Shown in pieces: positions 44,283-55,007 of a stretch of 64,000 bases of DNA. Position 1 is the stretch's first letter. Every line of letters starts with the position of its first letter. The stretch is from Actinomycetes bacterium (GTDB taxonomy: Bacteria; Actinomycetota; Acidimicrobiia; Acidimicrobiales; Ilumatobacteraceae), in contig JAIOPC010000005.1 of NCBI GenBank assembly GCA_021414085.1, positions 1 through 64,000 on the forward strand, given 5' to 3'. The position numbers and the translations under genes were made by a program. The notes under the pieces are model-generated. The model searched no databases. It was not told where the DNA came from and was given only the letters and a program-made list of their open reading frames with translations.

Positions 44283-47120
44283 ATGGAAGCCACCGCACGC
44301 CCCGACCCCGACAGCGACACACCCGCGCATCGGTACTCGGGCGTGCTCGCGCAGGAAATCGAGGCGCGCTGGCACGATCGATGGGACACCGAGGGCACGT
44401 TCAACACCCCGAACCCGGTTGGTCCGTTGGCCGATGCCTCGGGCTTCGCCACGCGCCCGAAGAAATTCATCCTCGACATGTTCCCCTATCCCAGCGGCGA
44501 GGGGCTGCACGTCGGCCACCCGTTGGGCTTTATCGGCACCGACATGTACGCGCGCTACATGCGCATGACCGGTCACAACGTGCTGTACACGATGGGCTTC
44601 GACGCGTTCGGTTTGCCGGCAGAGCAGTTCGCCGTGCAGAGCGGCCAGCACCCGGCGCTGACGACCGCGAAGAACGTCGAGACCTATCGTCGCCAGCTGC
44701 GCCGCCTGGGGCTGAGCCACGATCGCCGGCGCAGCATCGCCACCACCGACCCCGGCTACTACCGCTGGACGCAATGGATCTTTCTGCAGGTCTTCAACTC
44801 TTGGTTCGATCCCGAGCGCAAGGTTGCGCGGCGCATCGACGAGTTGATCGCCGAGTTCGATGCGGGCACGCGCGTGGCAACGACCGGCGACTGGAAAACG
44901 ATGTCGGCCAGCGAGCGTCGCCAGGAGCTCGACAAGTGGCGCCTGGCGTACGTCAGCGATGCGCCGGTGAATTGGTGCCCCGGGTTGGGCACCGTCGTTG
45001 CAAACGAGGAAGTCACCGCCGACGGGCGCAGCGACCGCGGCAACTTCCCGGTGTTCAAGCGCAACATGCGCCAATGGATGATGCGCATCACCACTTTTGC
45101 CGATCGACTGATCGACGATCTTGATTTGCTCGAATGGAGCGACGCGATCAAGGCGATGCAGCGCAACTGGATTGGCCGCAGTGAAGGCGCGACCGTTCAT
45201 TTCGCGATTGCCGAGAACATCAGCGAGCGCATCACGGTCTTCACGACGCGCCCCGACACGCTGTTTGGTGCGACGTTCATGGTGCTGGCGCCCGAGCATC
45301 CGCTCGTCGACCAACTGACTACGCCTGCACAGGCGGACGCGGTCGCCGCGTACCGACGCGAGGCCGAGGCTAAGAAAGACTTCGATCGCCAAGACGCTGG
45401 CCGCGAGAAGACCGGTGTGTTTACCGGTTCGCACGCGGTTAACCCGTTGAGCGGCGAGCAGATCCCGGTGTGGATCGCTGACTATGTGCTGATGGGGTAC
45501 GGCACCGGCGCCATCATGGCGGTGCCGTGTGGCGATCAGCGCGACTTCGAGTTCGCCCGCAAGTACAAGTTGCCGATCACCGCGATCCAGCAACCACCAG
45601 ATCGATCACTCGACACGGCGACGTGGCCCGACGCGTTCGTCGGCGATGCGCCGTACGTGAACAGCGACAATGGCTCATTGAACCTTGGTGCGGTCACGAA
45701 CATCAATGAGGGCGTGCGCCTGACCAACGAGTGGCTGGCCAAGAACGGCCACGGCGAGGCCACCATCACGTACAAGCTGCGCGACTGGTTGTTTAGTCGT
45801 CAGCGCTACTGGGGCGAACCGTTTCCGATCGTGTACGACGCCGACGGCAATCCGCACTCGCTACCCGATTCCGTGTTACCGGTCGCACTCCCCGACACCG
45901 ACCAGTTCTCGCCACGGCTGTTCGACCCCGACGACGCGATGAGCAATCCCGAGAGTCCGCTGGATCGTTTGCCGGAGTGGGTCAACGTCACGCTCGACCT
46001 CGGCGACGGCATGCAGCCGTACCGGCGCGACACCAACGTGATGCCGCAGTGGGCCGGCAGTTGCTGGTACGAACTGCGCTACATCGACCCGACCAACGAG
46101 AACGACTTCGTCGACCCCGCCAACGAGGCGTACTGGATGGGGCCGCAGGGTAAGAACGCGGATGGCACACAACATCCCGGTGGCGTCGATCTGTATGTCG
46201 GCGGTGTCGAGCACGCGGTGCTGCACTTGCTGTACGCGCGCTTCTGGCACAAGGTGCTGTTCGATCTCGGCTATGTGAGCTCGCTCGAGCCTTATCACCG
46301 GCTGTTCAACCAGGGCTACATCCTGGCGGCCGCCTATCAGGATGACCGCGGCATGTACGTCGACGCGTTGGGCGTCGAGGACCGTGGGGGTACGCAGTAC
46401 TACGACGGCAAACCGGTCAAGCGCGAGTACGGAAAGATGGGCAAGAGCCTGAAGAACGCCGTTGCGCCCGACGACATGTGCGCGCAATACGGCGCCGACA
46501 CGCTGCGCCTCTACCTGATGAGCATGGGTCCGCTGGATGCATCGCGGCCGTGGGAGAGCAAAGACGTCGTCGGTGTACATCGATTCTTGCAACGGCTGTG
46601 GCGCAACATCGTCGACGAAGACAGCGGCGAGCTGCGGCTGCTGGCCGCGCCCGCCGACGACGAGACGCTGCGCGTCGTGCATCGCACGATCGCATCGGTG
46701 CGTGAAGAGCTCGACCATCTGCGCTTTAACACGGCGATCGCCAAGTTGATCGAGTGCAACAACCACCTGACCAAGTTGGGTGGGTGCCCTGCCGATGTCG
46801 CCGACATCGTCGTGAAGTTGGTCGCACCATTGGCACCGCACGTCGCGGAAGAGCTGTGGGCGAAACTCGGCCACAGCGATTCCATCACTTACGAATCGTT
46901 CCCGGTGGCCGATCCAGCGATGTTGGTCACCGACACGATCGAGTATCCGGTGCAGGTCAATGGCAAGGTGCGAGCGCGAATCACGGTCGCCTCCGATGCC
47001 GACTCGACAACGGTTCAAGCAGCGGCGATGGCCGACGAGAAGGTTCAGGCTTCGTTGGCCGGAGCCACGCCCAGCAAGGTGATCGTCATCCCCGGCCGCA
47101 TGGTCAACATCGTCCTGTAG
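44283..47120 (+). CDS. leuS: Leucyl-tRNA synthetase
   Basis: LeuRS charges tRNA-Leu. The 945-residue class Ia enzyme shows the HIGH-type [17 protein letters not shown] (about 67-84), the large CP1 editing domain ([22 protein letters not shown], then [17 protein letters not shown]), and the KMSKS loop as KMGKS (about 718-722). The C-terminal tRNA-binding extension ends [13 protein letters not shown]. The bacterial-type CP1 placement and length are normal. Divergent from the acyl-AMP ligase gene across 56 nt. Confidence 0.98.
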   Translation: MEATARPDPDSDTPAHRYSGVLAQEIEARWHDRWDTEGTFNTPNPVGPLADASGFATRPKKFILDMFPYPSGEGLHVGHPLGFIGTDMYARYMRMTGHNVLYTMGFDAFGLPAEQFAVQSGQHPALTTAKNVETYRRQLRRLGLSHDRRRSIATTDPGYYRWTQWIFLQVFNSWFDPERKVARRIDELIAEFDAGTRVATTGDWKTMSASERRQELDKWRLAYVSDAPVNWCPGLGTVVANEEVTADGRSDRGNFPVFKRNMRQWMMRITTFADRLIDDLDLLEWSDAIKAMQRNWIGRSEGATVHFAIAENISERITVFTTRPDTLFGATFMVLAPEHPLVDQLTTPAQADAVAAYRREAEAKKDFDRQDAGREKTGVFTGSHAVNPLSGEQIPVWIADYVLMGYGTGAIMAVPCGDQRDFEFARKYKLPITAIQQPPDRSLDTATWPDAFVGDAPYVNSDNGSLNLGAVTNINEGVRLTNEWLAKNGHGEATITYKLRDWLFSRQRYWGEPFPIVYDADGNPHSLPDSVLPVALPDTDQFSPRLFDPDDAMSNPESPLDRLPEWVNVTLDLGDGMQPYRRDTNVMPQWAGSCWYELRYIDPTNENDFVDPANEAYWMGPQGKNADGTQHPGGVDLYVGGVEHAVLHLLYARFWHKVLFDLGYVSSLEPYHRLFNQGYILAAAYQDDRGMYVDALGVEDRGGTQYYDGKPVKREYGKMGKSLKNAVAPDDMCAQYGADTLRLYLMSMGPLDASRPWESKDVVGVHRFLQRLWRNIVDEDSGELRLLAAPADDETLRVVHRTIASVREELDHLRFNTAIAKLIECNNHLTKLGGCPADVADIVVKLVAPLAPHVAEELWAKLGHSDSITYESFPVADPAMLVTDTIEYPVQVNGKVRARITVASDADSTTVQAAAMADEKVQASLAGATPSKVIVIPGRMVNIVL

Positions 47121-47136
47121 CACGCACGTTGCGCGG

Positions 47137-47658
47137 CTAACGGCGACGAATCTGCCCGATAACCGTCAACACGACAAAGAAGCCGACCACGGTTGCCAAG
47201 ATGATGACCTGCATTCGACGACTGCCGAATGCTCGCCGTTCCGCCAGCGCGTTCGGGTTGATGACGGCCACCCCTTGCGGCGAAAGCAATTGGTTGTACT
47301 TCCGCCATGCCGCGATGTCGGTTGCGATCGCCACAAAGTTCATGAAGAACGAGATGACGCCCCACCAACCCGTGACCAGCGTCCGCAACAAGAAGCGGCG
47401 GGCTTGCTGGGCGCCATGTTCCCGACACAGCAAAGCCTTCGAACGAGTCGTCTGGCGGACAAACAACATGCCTAACTCGCGACGTAGAGGGAGCGCCAGC
47501 GCGGGAACTCGCGAGCACACCACGCACTTCGGCTCGCCAAAGCCGAAGGATTCTCGAAGCACGGACGTGATGTCCGTTTGCGGTCGCCCGACAGGTCCGC
47601 GCTCCGCCGGGCGGGCTGGGGGAAGGGAGGGCATATAGCTGGCCTGAGTCGATTCCAT
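47137..47658 (-). CDS. Actinobacterial membrane protein with zinc-ribbon-like cysteines
   Basis: About 173 residues. After a Pro-rich N-terminus, two cysteine sites (KCVVCSRVPA and ALLCREHG) look like a split zinc ribbon. They are followed by GWWGVISFFMNFVAIATDI, a linker RKYNQLLSPQG and a C-terminal membrane helix (QVIILATVVGFFVVLTVIG). The Cys pairs plus GWWG.xSFF followed by L.PP/PQG layout matches a common actinobacterial family of unknown role. The ATG at 47658 is the first in the good region; a TTG at 47700 is possible. It is convergent with leuS. Confidence 0.7.
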   Translation of the reverse strand: MESTQASYMPSLPPARPAERGPVGRPQTDITSVLRESFGFGEPKCVVCSRVPALALPLRRELGMLFVRQTTRSKALLCREHGAQQARRFLLRTLVTGWWGVISFFMNFVAIATDIAAWRKYNQLLSPQGVAVINPNALAERRAFGSRRMQVIILATVVGFFVVLTVIGQIRRR

Positions 47659-47751
47659 GTAGGAAACAATCGGCAACGCCTTGCCACCCTTAAGGAGCAA
47701 TGCATAGTTCAGCTACGTGACTCTCACCACCCTATAGCCGGATCAATCATT

Positions 47752-47768
47752 GGGGTATAGTAATCCCC
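47752..47768 (+). promoter_or_regulatory. Leaderless-type promoter and dyad of the toxin-antitoxin pair
   Basis: GGGG TATAGTAAT CCCC ends at the base before the antitoxin ATG. TATAGT (47756-47761) is a good -10, spaced 7 nt from the ATG, so the mRNA would start at or next to the start codon, with no Shine-Dalgarno. The flanking GGGG/CCCC dyad could be the autoregulatory operator. Confidence 0.5.
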
Positions 47769-48008
47769 ATGGCAAGTACGACTACCATCGCAATTTCGCC
47801 AGAAGCTCGGGATGCGCTGCGCGGTCTCGCCGCGGAACGTGGTGACACCATGGACTCGCTGATCAAGCGACTGCTGCGCGCTGAACAGGCGCGTCGACTG
47901 GGGGCAGCCCTTGCCGAGCGGCGCTCGCAAATGACTACCGACCAACTCGACTCCGAGCGGGCCCTACTTGCCGGCTCAGCAATAGCGGCGACGCATGCGC
48001 GCCGGTGA
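47769..48008 (+). CDS. Antitoxin, ribbon-helix-helix type (MazE-like)
   Basis: A 79-residue protein with an N-terminal RHH-like segment (TTTIAISPEARDALRGLAAERGDTMDSLIKRLL, positions 4-36) and a charged C-terminal tail that would wrap the toxin. It precedes and overlaps the MazF-like gene by 14 nt, the usual antitoxin-first arrangement. It is expected to repress its own promoter. Confidence 0.82.
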   Translation: MASTTTIAISPEARDALRGLAAERGDTMDSLIKRLLRAEQARRLGAALAERRSQMTTDQLDSERALLAGSAIAATHARR

Positions 48009-48306
48009 GATCGCAGTCATCGACTTCGGAGTCCCGATCGGCAGCACACCGGCCCTCGTCCGGCCGGCAGTAATCATCACTGCGCAACCCACTCTTGACG
48101 AATTCGACCAGACCTTTCAGGTTGTGCCGATCACACGCACTGTTCGTCAGTGGCCAAGCGATGTGACCACCGATCGCGGCTACGCGCAGTGTCACCTCGT
48201 GACGACGGTCGACCGCATGCAAGTGGTGGAGCTCACTGCCGAGAACGTCGGAGCGGTGACCCTCACCCAGATCCGAGAAATTGTGTCGATCCTTTTGGGG
48301 CTCTGA
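47995..48306 (+). CDS. MazF/PemK family toxin (endoribonuclease)
   Basis: A 103-residue PemK/MazF-like protein. It has the start AGEIAVIDFG, the RPAVIITAQP segment (Arg-Pro and the following strands form the RNA-binding face), VVPITRTVR, HLVTTVDRMQVVEL and the terminal EIVSILLGL. MazF toxins cut mRNA or tRNA at short sequences. Divergence from the canonical motif GDV is modest (GEIAVIDFG). The short intergenic position between unrelated genes fits a movable type II module. Confidence 0.85.
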   Translation: MRAGEIAVIDFGVPIGSTPALVRPAVIITAQPTLDEFDQTFQVVPITRTVRQWPSDVTTDRGYAQCHLVTTVDRMQVVELTAENVGAVTLTQIREIVSILLGL

Positions 48307-48317
48307 GCCCGCTGACC

Positions 48318-49628
48318 TTAGGTCTCCAGCAGCAGCGACTTTTGAACCTTGCCCATTGCGTTGCGCGGCAATTCGTCGACGAAGCGGATCTCGCGTGGGC
48401 GCTTATGAACGGAGAGCGAATCGGCGACATGCGCGATCAGCGTCGATTCGTCGACCGAAGCGTTGACCACCACGAAGGCAACTACTCGCTGGCCGAGGTC
48501 GTCGTCGGCCACTCCAACTACGGCTGCTTCGCTCACCGCCGGGTGACTCAGCAACGACGTCTCGACTTCGCCGGCGCCGACCTTGTACCCGCCAGTCTTA
48601 ACTATGTCGATCGACGTGCGCCCGACAATGCGATGGAAACCGCCTTCGTCAATGACCGCCGTGTCGCCCGTTCGGAACCATTCGCCGTCGAAGGACGCCG
48701 ATGTCGCGGCCGGTTGGTTGAGGTAACAGTCGAACATCGTGCTCCCCGCGATGCACAACTCGCCCATCGTTTCGCCGTCGTGCGGCAGATCTGTGCCGGA
48801 ATCATCGATCAACCGCGACCGCACGCCGTTGATCGGTACTCCGACCCAACCCGCCCGCCGCTCACCATCGGCGCGTGTGCTGATCGTGATCAGCGTCTCG
48901 GTCATGCCATAGCGCTCGACCGGTGCGTGGCCGGTGAGCGCGCGTAGCGACTCGAACACCGGAACTGGCAACGGTGCGCTCCCCGAAACCAGGAGGCGCG
49001 CGGCCGCCAACTCGCGTGCGGCAGAGGACTCGGCGCACACGCGGGACCACACGGTGGGCACGCCGAAGTACAACGAGCCGCGCGCTGCCGCATAGGCGGA
49101 CGGAGTCGGCTTGCCCGTGTGGACCAAGCTGCAGCCGACGCGCAACGCGCCCAGCACTCCAAGCACGAGCCCATGCACGTGGAACAGCGGCAGCCCGTGC
49201 ACAAGTACGTCGTCAGCGGTCCACCCCCACGCGTCGGCGAGTCCGTCGATCCCCGCGTTGATTGCTCGCCGCGACAACATCACACCCTTCGGCGCCCCGG
49301 TTGTGCCCGAGGTGTACATGATCAGCGCCGGCGCCGACTCGTCCGGTTCGGGCAGTCGTACCGCATTCGGGCCACCCCGTCCTGGCAAAGGCAGCGCACC
49401 CGAGTCGCGCAGCATGTGTCCCCGCTCGGTCGGGCCCGCATCGGGGGGAACCGGAACCACGGCGACGCCAGCGGCCATCCCCGCCATCACCGCGACGACA
49501 GTGTCGAGCGTCGGTGTGGCGTCGATCGCAACGGGTCCGCAACCGACCAGCCGAACGGCAAGGGCATGCGCTCGGTCGTCGAGGTCGTCGCGGGAGATTG
49601 ATTCGCCCGCGATGGAGATAGTCGTCAC
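48318..49628 (-). CDS. Malonyl/methylmalonyl-CoA synthetase-like ligase (MatB/ACSF3 type)
   Basis: A 436-residue ANL enzyme: IMYTSGTTGAPKGVMLSRRA (ATP loop), HGLPLFHVHGLVLGVLGALRVG, YGMTETLITIST, and the MatB-like hinge GRTSIDIVKTGGYKVGAGEVE, ending with the catalytic Lys in NAMGKVQKSLLLE. It is about 60-70 residues shorter at the N-terminus than typical MatB. The GTG at 49628 overlaps the TetR stop (GTGA), fixing the start. The likely reaction is CoA activation of malonate or methylmalonate; substrate not certain. Confidence 0.85.
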   Translation of the reverse strand: MTTISIAGESISRDDLDDRAHALAVRLVGCGPVAIDATPTLDTVVAVMAGMAAGVAVVPVPPDAGPTERGHMLRDSGALPLPGRGGPNAVRLPEPDESAPALIMYTSGTTGAPKGVMLSRRAINAGIDGLADAWGWTADDVLVHGLPLFHVHGLVLGVLGALRVGCSLVHTGKPTPSAYAAARGSLYFGVPTVWSRVCAESSAARELAAARLLVSGSAPLPVPVFESLRALTGHAPVERYGMTETLITISTRADGERRAGWVGVPINGVRSRLIDDSGTDLPHDGETMGELCIAGSTMFDCYLNQPAATSASFDGEWFRTGDTAVIDEGGFHRIVGRTSIDIVKTGGYKVGAGEVETSLLSHPAVSEAAVVGVADDDLGQRVVAFVVVNASVDESTLIAHVADSLSVHKRPREIRFVDELPRNAMGKVQKSLLLET

Positions 49629-50218
49629 GACCGCGCTTCCGCAATCGTGCGGTCTAGTCGCTTTAAGAAGTCCTCCATCGCCTTCGTCAGACGCTGCCGA
49701 TCGCCGGTCGCGAAAAGGTCCATCACCAAGCCAGTGAACGTCGCCTTGGCCAACGACCCTTCCGAAACGGCACGAGCGCGCGGCACTCCCTCCCGCTCGA
49801 GGCGCTGCTCGACGTCGTGGCGCCACACACCGATCTGATCGGCGCGCACATCACCGGCCAGACCGGTGACGCTGGCATCGAGCGTCGCCGCCTCGTAGTT
49901 CAGCCGCACAAGGGCGAGGTTCGCAGGTGATTCGTTCATCCACTTCCACCAGCGGCGATACATCGCGACCTGGGTCATGCGCGGCGTGCGCGCCAACCAA
50001 CACTCCTGCACGGCCAACTGCTGCTCGATCCCGCGAGCGACCGCTGCTGTCAGCAACTCCTCCTTGGAGCCGAAGTGATGCACAAGGCGATTGATGCTGA
50101 CATCCAGAGTCGCCGCCATCGGCCGCAGTGTCGCCTGCGCCAGTCCATGTTGCGCCAGATACTGGACTATCCGATCGAGCAATTCCTGACGACGCTCGAG
50201 ATCGGGTGTCCTCGCCAC
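49625..50218 (-). CDS. TetR family transcriptional regulator
   Basis: A 197-residue TetR regulator: N-terminal helix-turn-helix (RRQELLDRIVQYLAQHGLAQATLRPMAATLDVSINRLVHHFGSKEELL, positions 8-55) and a helical ligand domain (LLTAAVARGIEQQL onward). It starts 20 nt after hutI stops and overlaps the MatB-like gene, so it is co-transcribed with one or both. It may control the ligase, the hut operon, or be autonomous. Confidence 0.9.
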   Translation of the reverse strand: MARTPDLERRQELLDRIVQYLAQHGLAQATLRPMAATLDVSINRLVHHFGSKEELLTAAVARGIEQQLAVQECWLARTPRMTQVAMYRRWWKWMNESPANLALVRLNYEAATLDASVTGLAGDVRADQIGVWRHDVEQRLEREGVPRARAVSEGSLAKATFTGLVMDLFATGDRQRLTKAMEDFLKRLDRTIAEARS

Positions 50219-50238
50219 GGCCGCACGCTAACTGGTCG

Positions 50239-51411
50239 CTACACAGAAGGCGCGACGACAGTCACGCCCGCCTCAATCACGCTGTGAATCAGCGGCACAC
50301 CGGGGCGATAGATCAGGTGCCTGTATGAGGGCGCGTCCAAAATCACCAGGTCGGCGCGCTTACCGGCAGCGATCACACCAACATCGCTGCGCCGCAATGC
50401 GCGCGCACCGCCCAGAGTCGCCGCCATCAGCGCCTCTTCCGCAGTCATGCGCAGGTCGCGTACGGCAAGAGCAATACAGAACGACATTGAGGTGGTGTAG
50501 CTGCTCCCGGGATTGCAGTTCGTCGCCAGCGCGACGTTGACACCGGCATCGATCGCCCGACGCGCGTCGGGATACGGCTGCCGTGTGCTGAAGTCGGTGG
50601 CCGGCAGAAAGGTCGCGATCGTGTCGCTGGCCGCCAGCGCGGCGATGTCGGCATCGGTGAGGAATGTGCAGTGGTCGGCGGAGGCACAACCCATCTCGAC
50701 CGCGAGCTGCACACCGGGACCGGGGCCGAGTTGGTTCGCGTGTAGTCGAGCGCCGAGCCCTGCGGCCTTGCCTGCAGCTAGCACGGCGCGGCACTGATCG
50801 GCATCGAACGCACCAACCTCGCAGAACGCGTCGATCCAGCGCGAGTGTGGCGCGGCGGCGGCGAGCATGTCGGTGCATACGTGGTGCACGTAGTCGTCCG
50901 TGCGATCGCCGAACTCGGCCGGCACCACATGCGCACCCAGGAATGTGGTGTCGTTACTGAATTGCTCGGCAACTTGCAGGCAACGTGTCTCATTAGCCGC
51001 GTCGAGGCCGTATCCCGACTTGATCTCGACCGTGGTGATACCGGCGCGGCGCGCCTCCTCGCGGCGGCCATTCGTCAGACCGGCCAAATCCGCGGTCGAC
51101 GCAGCACGCGTTGCAGCAACCGACGTTTGGATGCCACCAGCCGAATACGGCTGGCCAGCCATGCGTGCCGCGAACTCATCGCTGCGATCGCCAGCGAATA
51201 CGAGGTGTGTGTGACTATCTACAAAGCCGGGAATGACGCAGCGGTCGGACGCGTCGATGGTTTCGTCGGCAATCTGACCGGCAGGGCCAACGCTGACGAC
51301 GACGCCGCGGTCGAAAACAATCGAAGCGTCGCGGAGGATGCCGAGCGGCCCCTCCCCCAGTGCTCGGTCGTTGGTGACGAGCAGCCCAATGTTGTCGACG
51401 ACGACACTCAC
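50239..51411 (-). CDS. hutI: Imidazolonepropionase HutI
   Basis: HutI opens the imidazolone ring to give N-formimino-L-glutamate. The 390-residue metal-dependent amidohydrolase has the zinc motif [75 protein letters not shown] and [12 protein letters not shown]. The GTG start overlaps the hutF stop by 4 nt, so it is coupled to hutF. Confidence 0.95.
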   Translation of the reverse strand: MSVVVDNIGLLVTNDRALGEGPLGILRDASIVFDRGVVVSVGPAGQIADETIDASDRCVIPGFVDSHTHLVFAGDRSDEFAARMAGQPYSAGGIQTSVAATRAASTADLAGLTNGRREEARRAGITTVEIKSGYGLDAANETRCLQVAEQFSNDTTFLGAHVVPAEFGDRTDDYVHHVCTDMLAAAAPHSRWIDAFCEVGAFDADQCRAVLAAGKAAGLGARLHANQLGPGPGVQLAVEMGCASADHCTFLTDADIAALAASDTIATFLPATDFSTRQPYPDARRAIDAGVNVALATNCNPGSSYTTSMSFCIALAVRDLRMTAEEALMAATLGGARALRRSDVGVIAAGKRADLVILDAPSYRHLIYRPGVPLIHSVIEAGVTVVAPSV

Positions 51412-52757
51412 GTGTCCATCAACTCCGTGATCGTCGCGTGCAGCTCGCGTGCAACATCAATGCGCACGTGACTGCCGTCGGCGACGACCACTTGGCCCGC
51501 TACGACCGAGTGATGCACATCAGCCGCGGCACCTGCAAACACCGCAGTCTCCAGTGCCGACGACGCCGGGCTCCCAGCGGTGCGCACGGTGTCGAGGCGC
51601 AGCGTGATGAAGTCAGCCAAGCGACCGGGTGCGAGTTCCCCAGCTTCGTCCCAGCCCAACGAACGTTGTCCATTCGCGCAGGTCGCCGTCAGCAGCGATG
51701 GAGCGTTGTGACTGCCACGAACCTGAGTCGCCAACCGTTCGTGCAACTCGATCCCGCGCGCCTCAACGAACAGGTCGACCACGGCCTGCGAGTCGCTGCC
51801 AACAGCCAGCCGTGCGCCTTCGTTGCGCAAAGCGAGCGCGGAGCCAATTCCATCGGCGAGGTCGCGCTCGGTTGTCGGGCACAGACAGACCGTGCATTGC
51901 GCGCGGCCGAGTTGCCCAAAGTCGGCACCGGCAAGATGTGTTGCATGCACAGCTGTAAACGACCTCTTGATCGCGCCGTGTTCACCGAGCAGTGCCGTTG
52001 GCGTCAGGCCGTACGCCGCGATGCACTGTTCGTTCTCGACCTGCTGCTCGGACACATGTGCGTGCAGCGGCAGCTTCCGCTCCGCCGCCCAGGCCGCAAC
52101 CTTTTCAATACTCGCCGCATCGACGGCGCGCACCGAGTGCACCGCGGCACCAGGTCGGCAGGTCGCCGACGTCAGTGCGCCGGCCGCGTCAGCGCGCACG
52201 CCCCAGGCGTCGACGTTGCCGTCGCTGAAACGTTGCTGCGCCTCGTTCAACTCACTATGGCCACTTGCGGCCAACCCGCCGTGCAAATAGCAGCAGTCGA
52301 GCAACGTGATCCGGATACCTGCCTCCGCCGCGGCGGCCGCGAGCGCGGCGCTCATCGCGTTCGGGTCGTTATAAGCCGCGCCACCGACGTCGTGGTGCAG
52401 ATAGTGGAACTCACCGACGGAGGTGATGCCCGCCAGCGCCATCTCGCCGTACACCGCACGGGCCAAACGGAAGTACGTATCGGGCTGCAGTTTGCTGGAC
52501 GCGGCGTACACAACTTCGCGCCACGTCCAGAACGATCCGCTGCCAACCTGCGTGCGGCCACGTAGGGCGCGATGGAATGCATGGCTGTGCGCGTTCGCGA
52601 GGCCGGGCAACGTCAGGCCGGCCAGCCGGGTCGCATCGCTCGGGCACTCCATGCCCCTTGTGACCGACGCAATGCGATCACCAGCAACGTCAATCAGAAC
52701 GCCAGCACTCGCTTGGTCGCCGCTCACCCATGCGAGTTCGCACCAGTAGCGAGCCAC
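51408..52757 (-). CDS. hutF: Formimidoylglutamate deiminase HutF
   Basis: HutF deiminates N-formimino-L-glutamate to N-formyl-L-glutamate plus ammonia. The 449-residue amidohydrolase shows [28 protein letters not shown]-type sequence ([16 protein letters not shown]), the [14 protein letters not shown] zinc His region, VHATHL and [17 protein letters not shown]. The GTG start at 52757 abuts the def stop with no gap. Its product still carries a formyl group that HutG removes in other bacteria; no hutG is present here. Confidence 0.94.
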   Translation of the reverse strand: MARYWCELAWVSGDQASAGVLIDVAGDRIASVTRGMECPSDATRLAGLTLPGLANAHSHAFHRALRGRTQVGSGSFWTWREVVYAASSKLQPDTYFRLARAVYGEMALAGITSVGEFHYLHHDVGGAAYNDPNAMSAALAAAAAEAGIRITLLDCCYLHGGLAASGHSELNEAQQRFSDGNVDAWGVRADAAGALTSATCRPGAAVHSVRAVDAASIEKVAAWAAERKLPLHAHVSEQQVENEQCIAAYGLTPTALLGEHGAIKRSFTAVHATHLAGADFGQLGRAQCTVCLCPTTERDLADGIGSALALRNEGARLAVGSDSQAVVDLFVEARGIELHERLATQVRGSHNAPSLLTATCANGQRSLGWDEAGELAPGRLADFITLRLDTVRTAGSPASSALETAVFAGAAADVHHSVVAGQVVVADGSHVRIDVARELHATITELMDT

Positions 52758-53333
52758 TTACGAGCCAACCCGCTCGACGAACGCTGTGATTCGTTCGACG
52801 AAGGCCGCGCGGTGAAACCGTTCGAACTGATCCCACGTGGTCAAGCTGGTCGTGTCGTGAACCCGGTCGAGGAAAAGCAAACCATCGAGATGATCGCACT
52901 CGTGTTGAAACGTTCCCGACTTCAGCCCGCGCCAGATCTCGTCGTGCTCGCCCCCGTCGCGATCCCAGAAGCGCACGCGAACGTTGACGAAGCGCATCAC
53001 GTTGCCGCGCATGTTTGGCACGGAGAGGCAACCCTCGTTGATCTCGACCAACTCGTCGTCGAGCGGTTCGATCACAGGGTTGACCACCACCGTGAGCGGA
53101 ATCGGCGGCTTGTACGGATAGCGGGGGTTCTTGGTGACTTCGATGGTGGCGATACGCACTAGTTCGCCGATCTGTGGCGCCGCGATGCCTGCGCCGTTGG
53201 CGGCGTGCATCGTGTCGATCAGATCGTCGATCAGTTGCTGCATGGCGCCCGAAGCAAGTTCATCGCGCGTGATCTCGCGCGACCGTTCACGCAGCAAAGG
53301 GTTCCCGACGTGCAGAATCTCGCGGACAGCCAC
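52758..53333 (-). CDS. def: Peptide-deformylase family protein inside the hut operon
   Basis: A 191-residue iron/zinc deformylase with all three motifs: GAGIAAPQIG (47-56), EGCLS (100-104, metal Cys 102) and QHECDHLDG (143-151, metal His 144 and His 148, catalytic Glu 145). It starts 3 nt after hutU stops and ends directly against the hutF start, so it is embedded in the operon. Normally it removes N-formyl from nascent Met peptides. Here it may act on N-formylglutamate or formate-bearing peptides; that is inference. A second, housekeeping def elsewhere in the genome would be expected if it has been recruited. Confidence 0.9.
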   Translation of the reverse strand: MAVREILHVGNPLLRERSREITRDELASGAMQQLIDDLIDTMHAANGAGIAAPQIGELVRIATIEVTKNPRYPYKPPIPLTVVVNPVIEPLDDELVEINEGCLSVPNMRGNVMRFVNVRVRFWDRDGGEHDEIWRGLKSGTFQHECDHLDGLLFLDRVHDTTSLTTWDQFERFHRAAFVERITAFVERVGS

Positions 53334-53336
53334 GGC

Positions 53337-55007
53337 TCAACTCTCGCGCATGGGTAGTCGCACGCCTCGTTCGTCGGCGACGTCGATGGCCCGCTGATAC
53401 CCAGCGTCGGCGTGACGAATCACACCCATGCCCGGGTCGGTGGTCAGTACCCGCTCGAGCTTTTGCGCGGCCAGGTCGGTTCCATCCGCAAGGGCGACCA
53501 TGCCGGCATGAATGCTGCGTCCGATACCGACGCCGCCTCCGTGGTGGATGCTCACCCAGGTGGCCCCGCTCGACGTGTTGACCAACGCGTTCAGCAGCGG
53601 CCAGTCAGCGATCGCGTCGGAACCGTCGAGCATCGATTCCGTCTCGCGGTACGGCGACGCAACGGAGCCGCTATCGAGGTGGTCGCGCCCGATGACGATT
53701 GGCGCCTTCAACTCGCCGCGGCGCACCATCTCGTTGAAGCGCAAGCCGAGGCGGTGGCGTTCGCCGTAGCCGAGCCAACAGATGCGCGCTGGTAGACCTT
53801 GGAACGCAACCCGTTCGCTGGCCATCTTGATCCACCGGTGCAGGTGTGCATCGTCGGGAAACTCTTCCAGCACGGCACGGTCGGTGGCAGCGATGTCGGC
53901 CGGATCGCCACTGAGCGCGACCCAACGGAACGGCCCCTTGCCTTCGCAGAACAGCGGACGAATGTAAGCGGGCAGGAAGCCTGGATAATCGAAGGCACGC
54001 TCGAAGCCGCCCAGCTTGGCTTCAGTGCGCAGGCTGTTGCCGTAGTCGAAGACCTCGCTGCCCTTATCGAGGAAACCGACCATCGCCCTGCAGTGCGCAG
54101 CCATGCTCTCGCGACTGCGCCGAATCAACTCCTGCGGATTCGCCTTGGCCATCTCGGCGGTGGCTTCCGGCGTGAGATCGGCTGGCACATAACTCAACGG
54201 ATCGTGCGCGCTTGTCTGATCGGTGACGATGTCGGCCGGAAAATCCATCTCCAGCAGTCGCGGGAACAAGACCGCGGCGTTACCGACAAGCCCGACCGAG
54301 AGCGGACGCTTCTCGTCGCGCGCTCGAATGCAGCGCGCCACCGCATCGTCGAGTGAGTCGGCAACTTCATCGAGGTAGCGCGTCTCGACGCGGCGTTGCA
54401 CGCGCCAGGCATCGACATCGATACACAGCGCCACTCCATCGTTCATCGTCACCGATAGCGGCTGCGCGCCACCCATGCCACCCAGGCCAGCCGTCAAGGT
54501 GATGGTGCCCGCGAGCGTGCCGTTGTAACCAGGCTTGTTGAATTTGCGGCGGCCGATCTCGGCGAAACATTCGTAGGTGCCCTGCAGGATTCCCTGCGTG
54601 CCGATGTAGATCCACGAGCCGGCCGTCATCTGGCCGTACATCGTCAATCCCATCGCTTCGAGGCGGCGGAACTCGTCCCAATTCCCCCACTCGGGCACAA
54701 GGTTGCTGTTCGCCAACAACACGCGCGGTGCCCACTCGTGCGTGCGGAACACGCCAACCGGTTTCCCCGACTGCACCAACATCGTTTCGTCTGCCTTCAG
54801 CGTGGTGAGGGTGCGCGCCATCGCATCGAACGCGTCCCAACTGCGCGCGGCGCGGCCAGTGCCGCCGTAGACGACAAGGTCGTCGGGACGTTCAGCAACC
54901 TCTGGGTCGAGGTTGTTGTGCATCATGCGGTAGGCGGCCTCTTGCGGCCAACCGAGACAATTGAGATCCGTGCCGCGCGCGGCACGAACGGGGCGAGCAC
55001 CCAACAT
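53337..55007 (-). CDS. hutU: Urocanate hydratase HutU
   Basis: HutU adds water to urocanate with NAD+ as electrophile, giving imidazolonepropionate. The 556-residue protein has [39 protein letters not shown], the NAD-binding [31 protein letters not shown] and [11 protein letters not shown] near the end. The ATG at 55007 shares one base with the hutH stop (TGATG). The frame further upstream is shadow of hutH. Confidence 0.97.
   Translation of the reverse strand: MLGARPVRAARGTDLNCLGWPQEAAYRMMHNNLDPEVAERPDDLVVYGGTGRAARSWDAFDAMARTLTTLKADETMLVQSGKPVGVFRTHEWAPRVLLANSNLVPEWGNWDEFRRLEAMGLTMYGQMTAGSWIYIGTQGILQGTYECFAEIGRRKFNKPGYNGTLAGTITLTAGLGGMGGAQPLSVTMNDGVALCIDVDAWRVQRRVETRYLDEVADSLDDAVARCIRARDEKRPLSVGLVGNAAVLFPRLLEMDFPADIVTDQTSAHDPLSYVPADLTPEATAEMAKANPQELIRRSRESMAAHCRAMVGFLDKGSEVFDYGNSLRTEAKLGGFERAFDYPGFLPAYIRPLFCEGKGPFRWVALSGDPADIAATDRAVLEEFPDDAHLHRWIKMASERVAFQGLPARICWLGYGERHRLGLRFNEMVRRGELKAPIVIGRDHLDSGSVASPYRETESMLDGSDAIADWPLLNALVNTSSGATWVSIHHGGGVGIGRSIHAGMVALADGTDLAAQKLERVLTTDPGMGVIRHADAGYQRAIDVADERGVRLPMRES

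Noticed and set aside
44250-47123. Long minus-strand ORFs of 447 and 415 codons
   Set aside because: Both are shadows of leuS, which is fully supported by motifs and length.
47201-47638. Plus-strand 145-codon ORF opposite the zinc-ribbon membrane protein
   Set aside because: The minus-strand reading has paired Cys motifs and membrane helices; this one has none.
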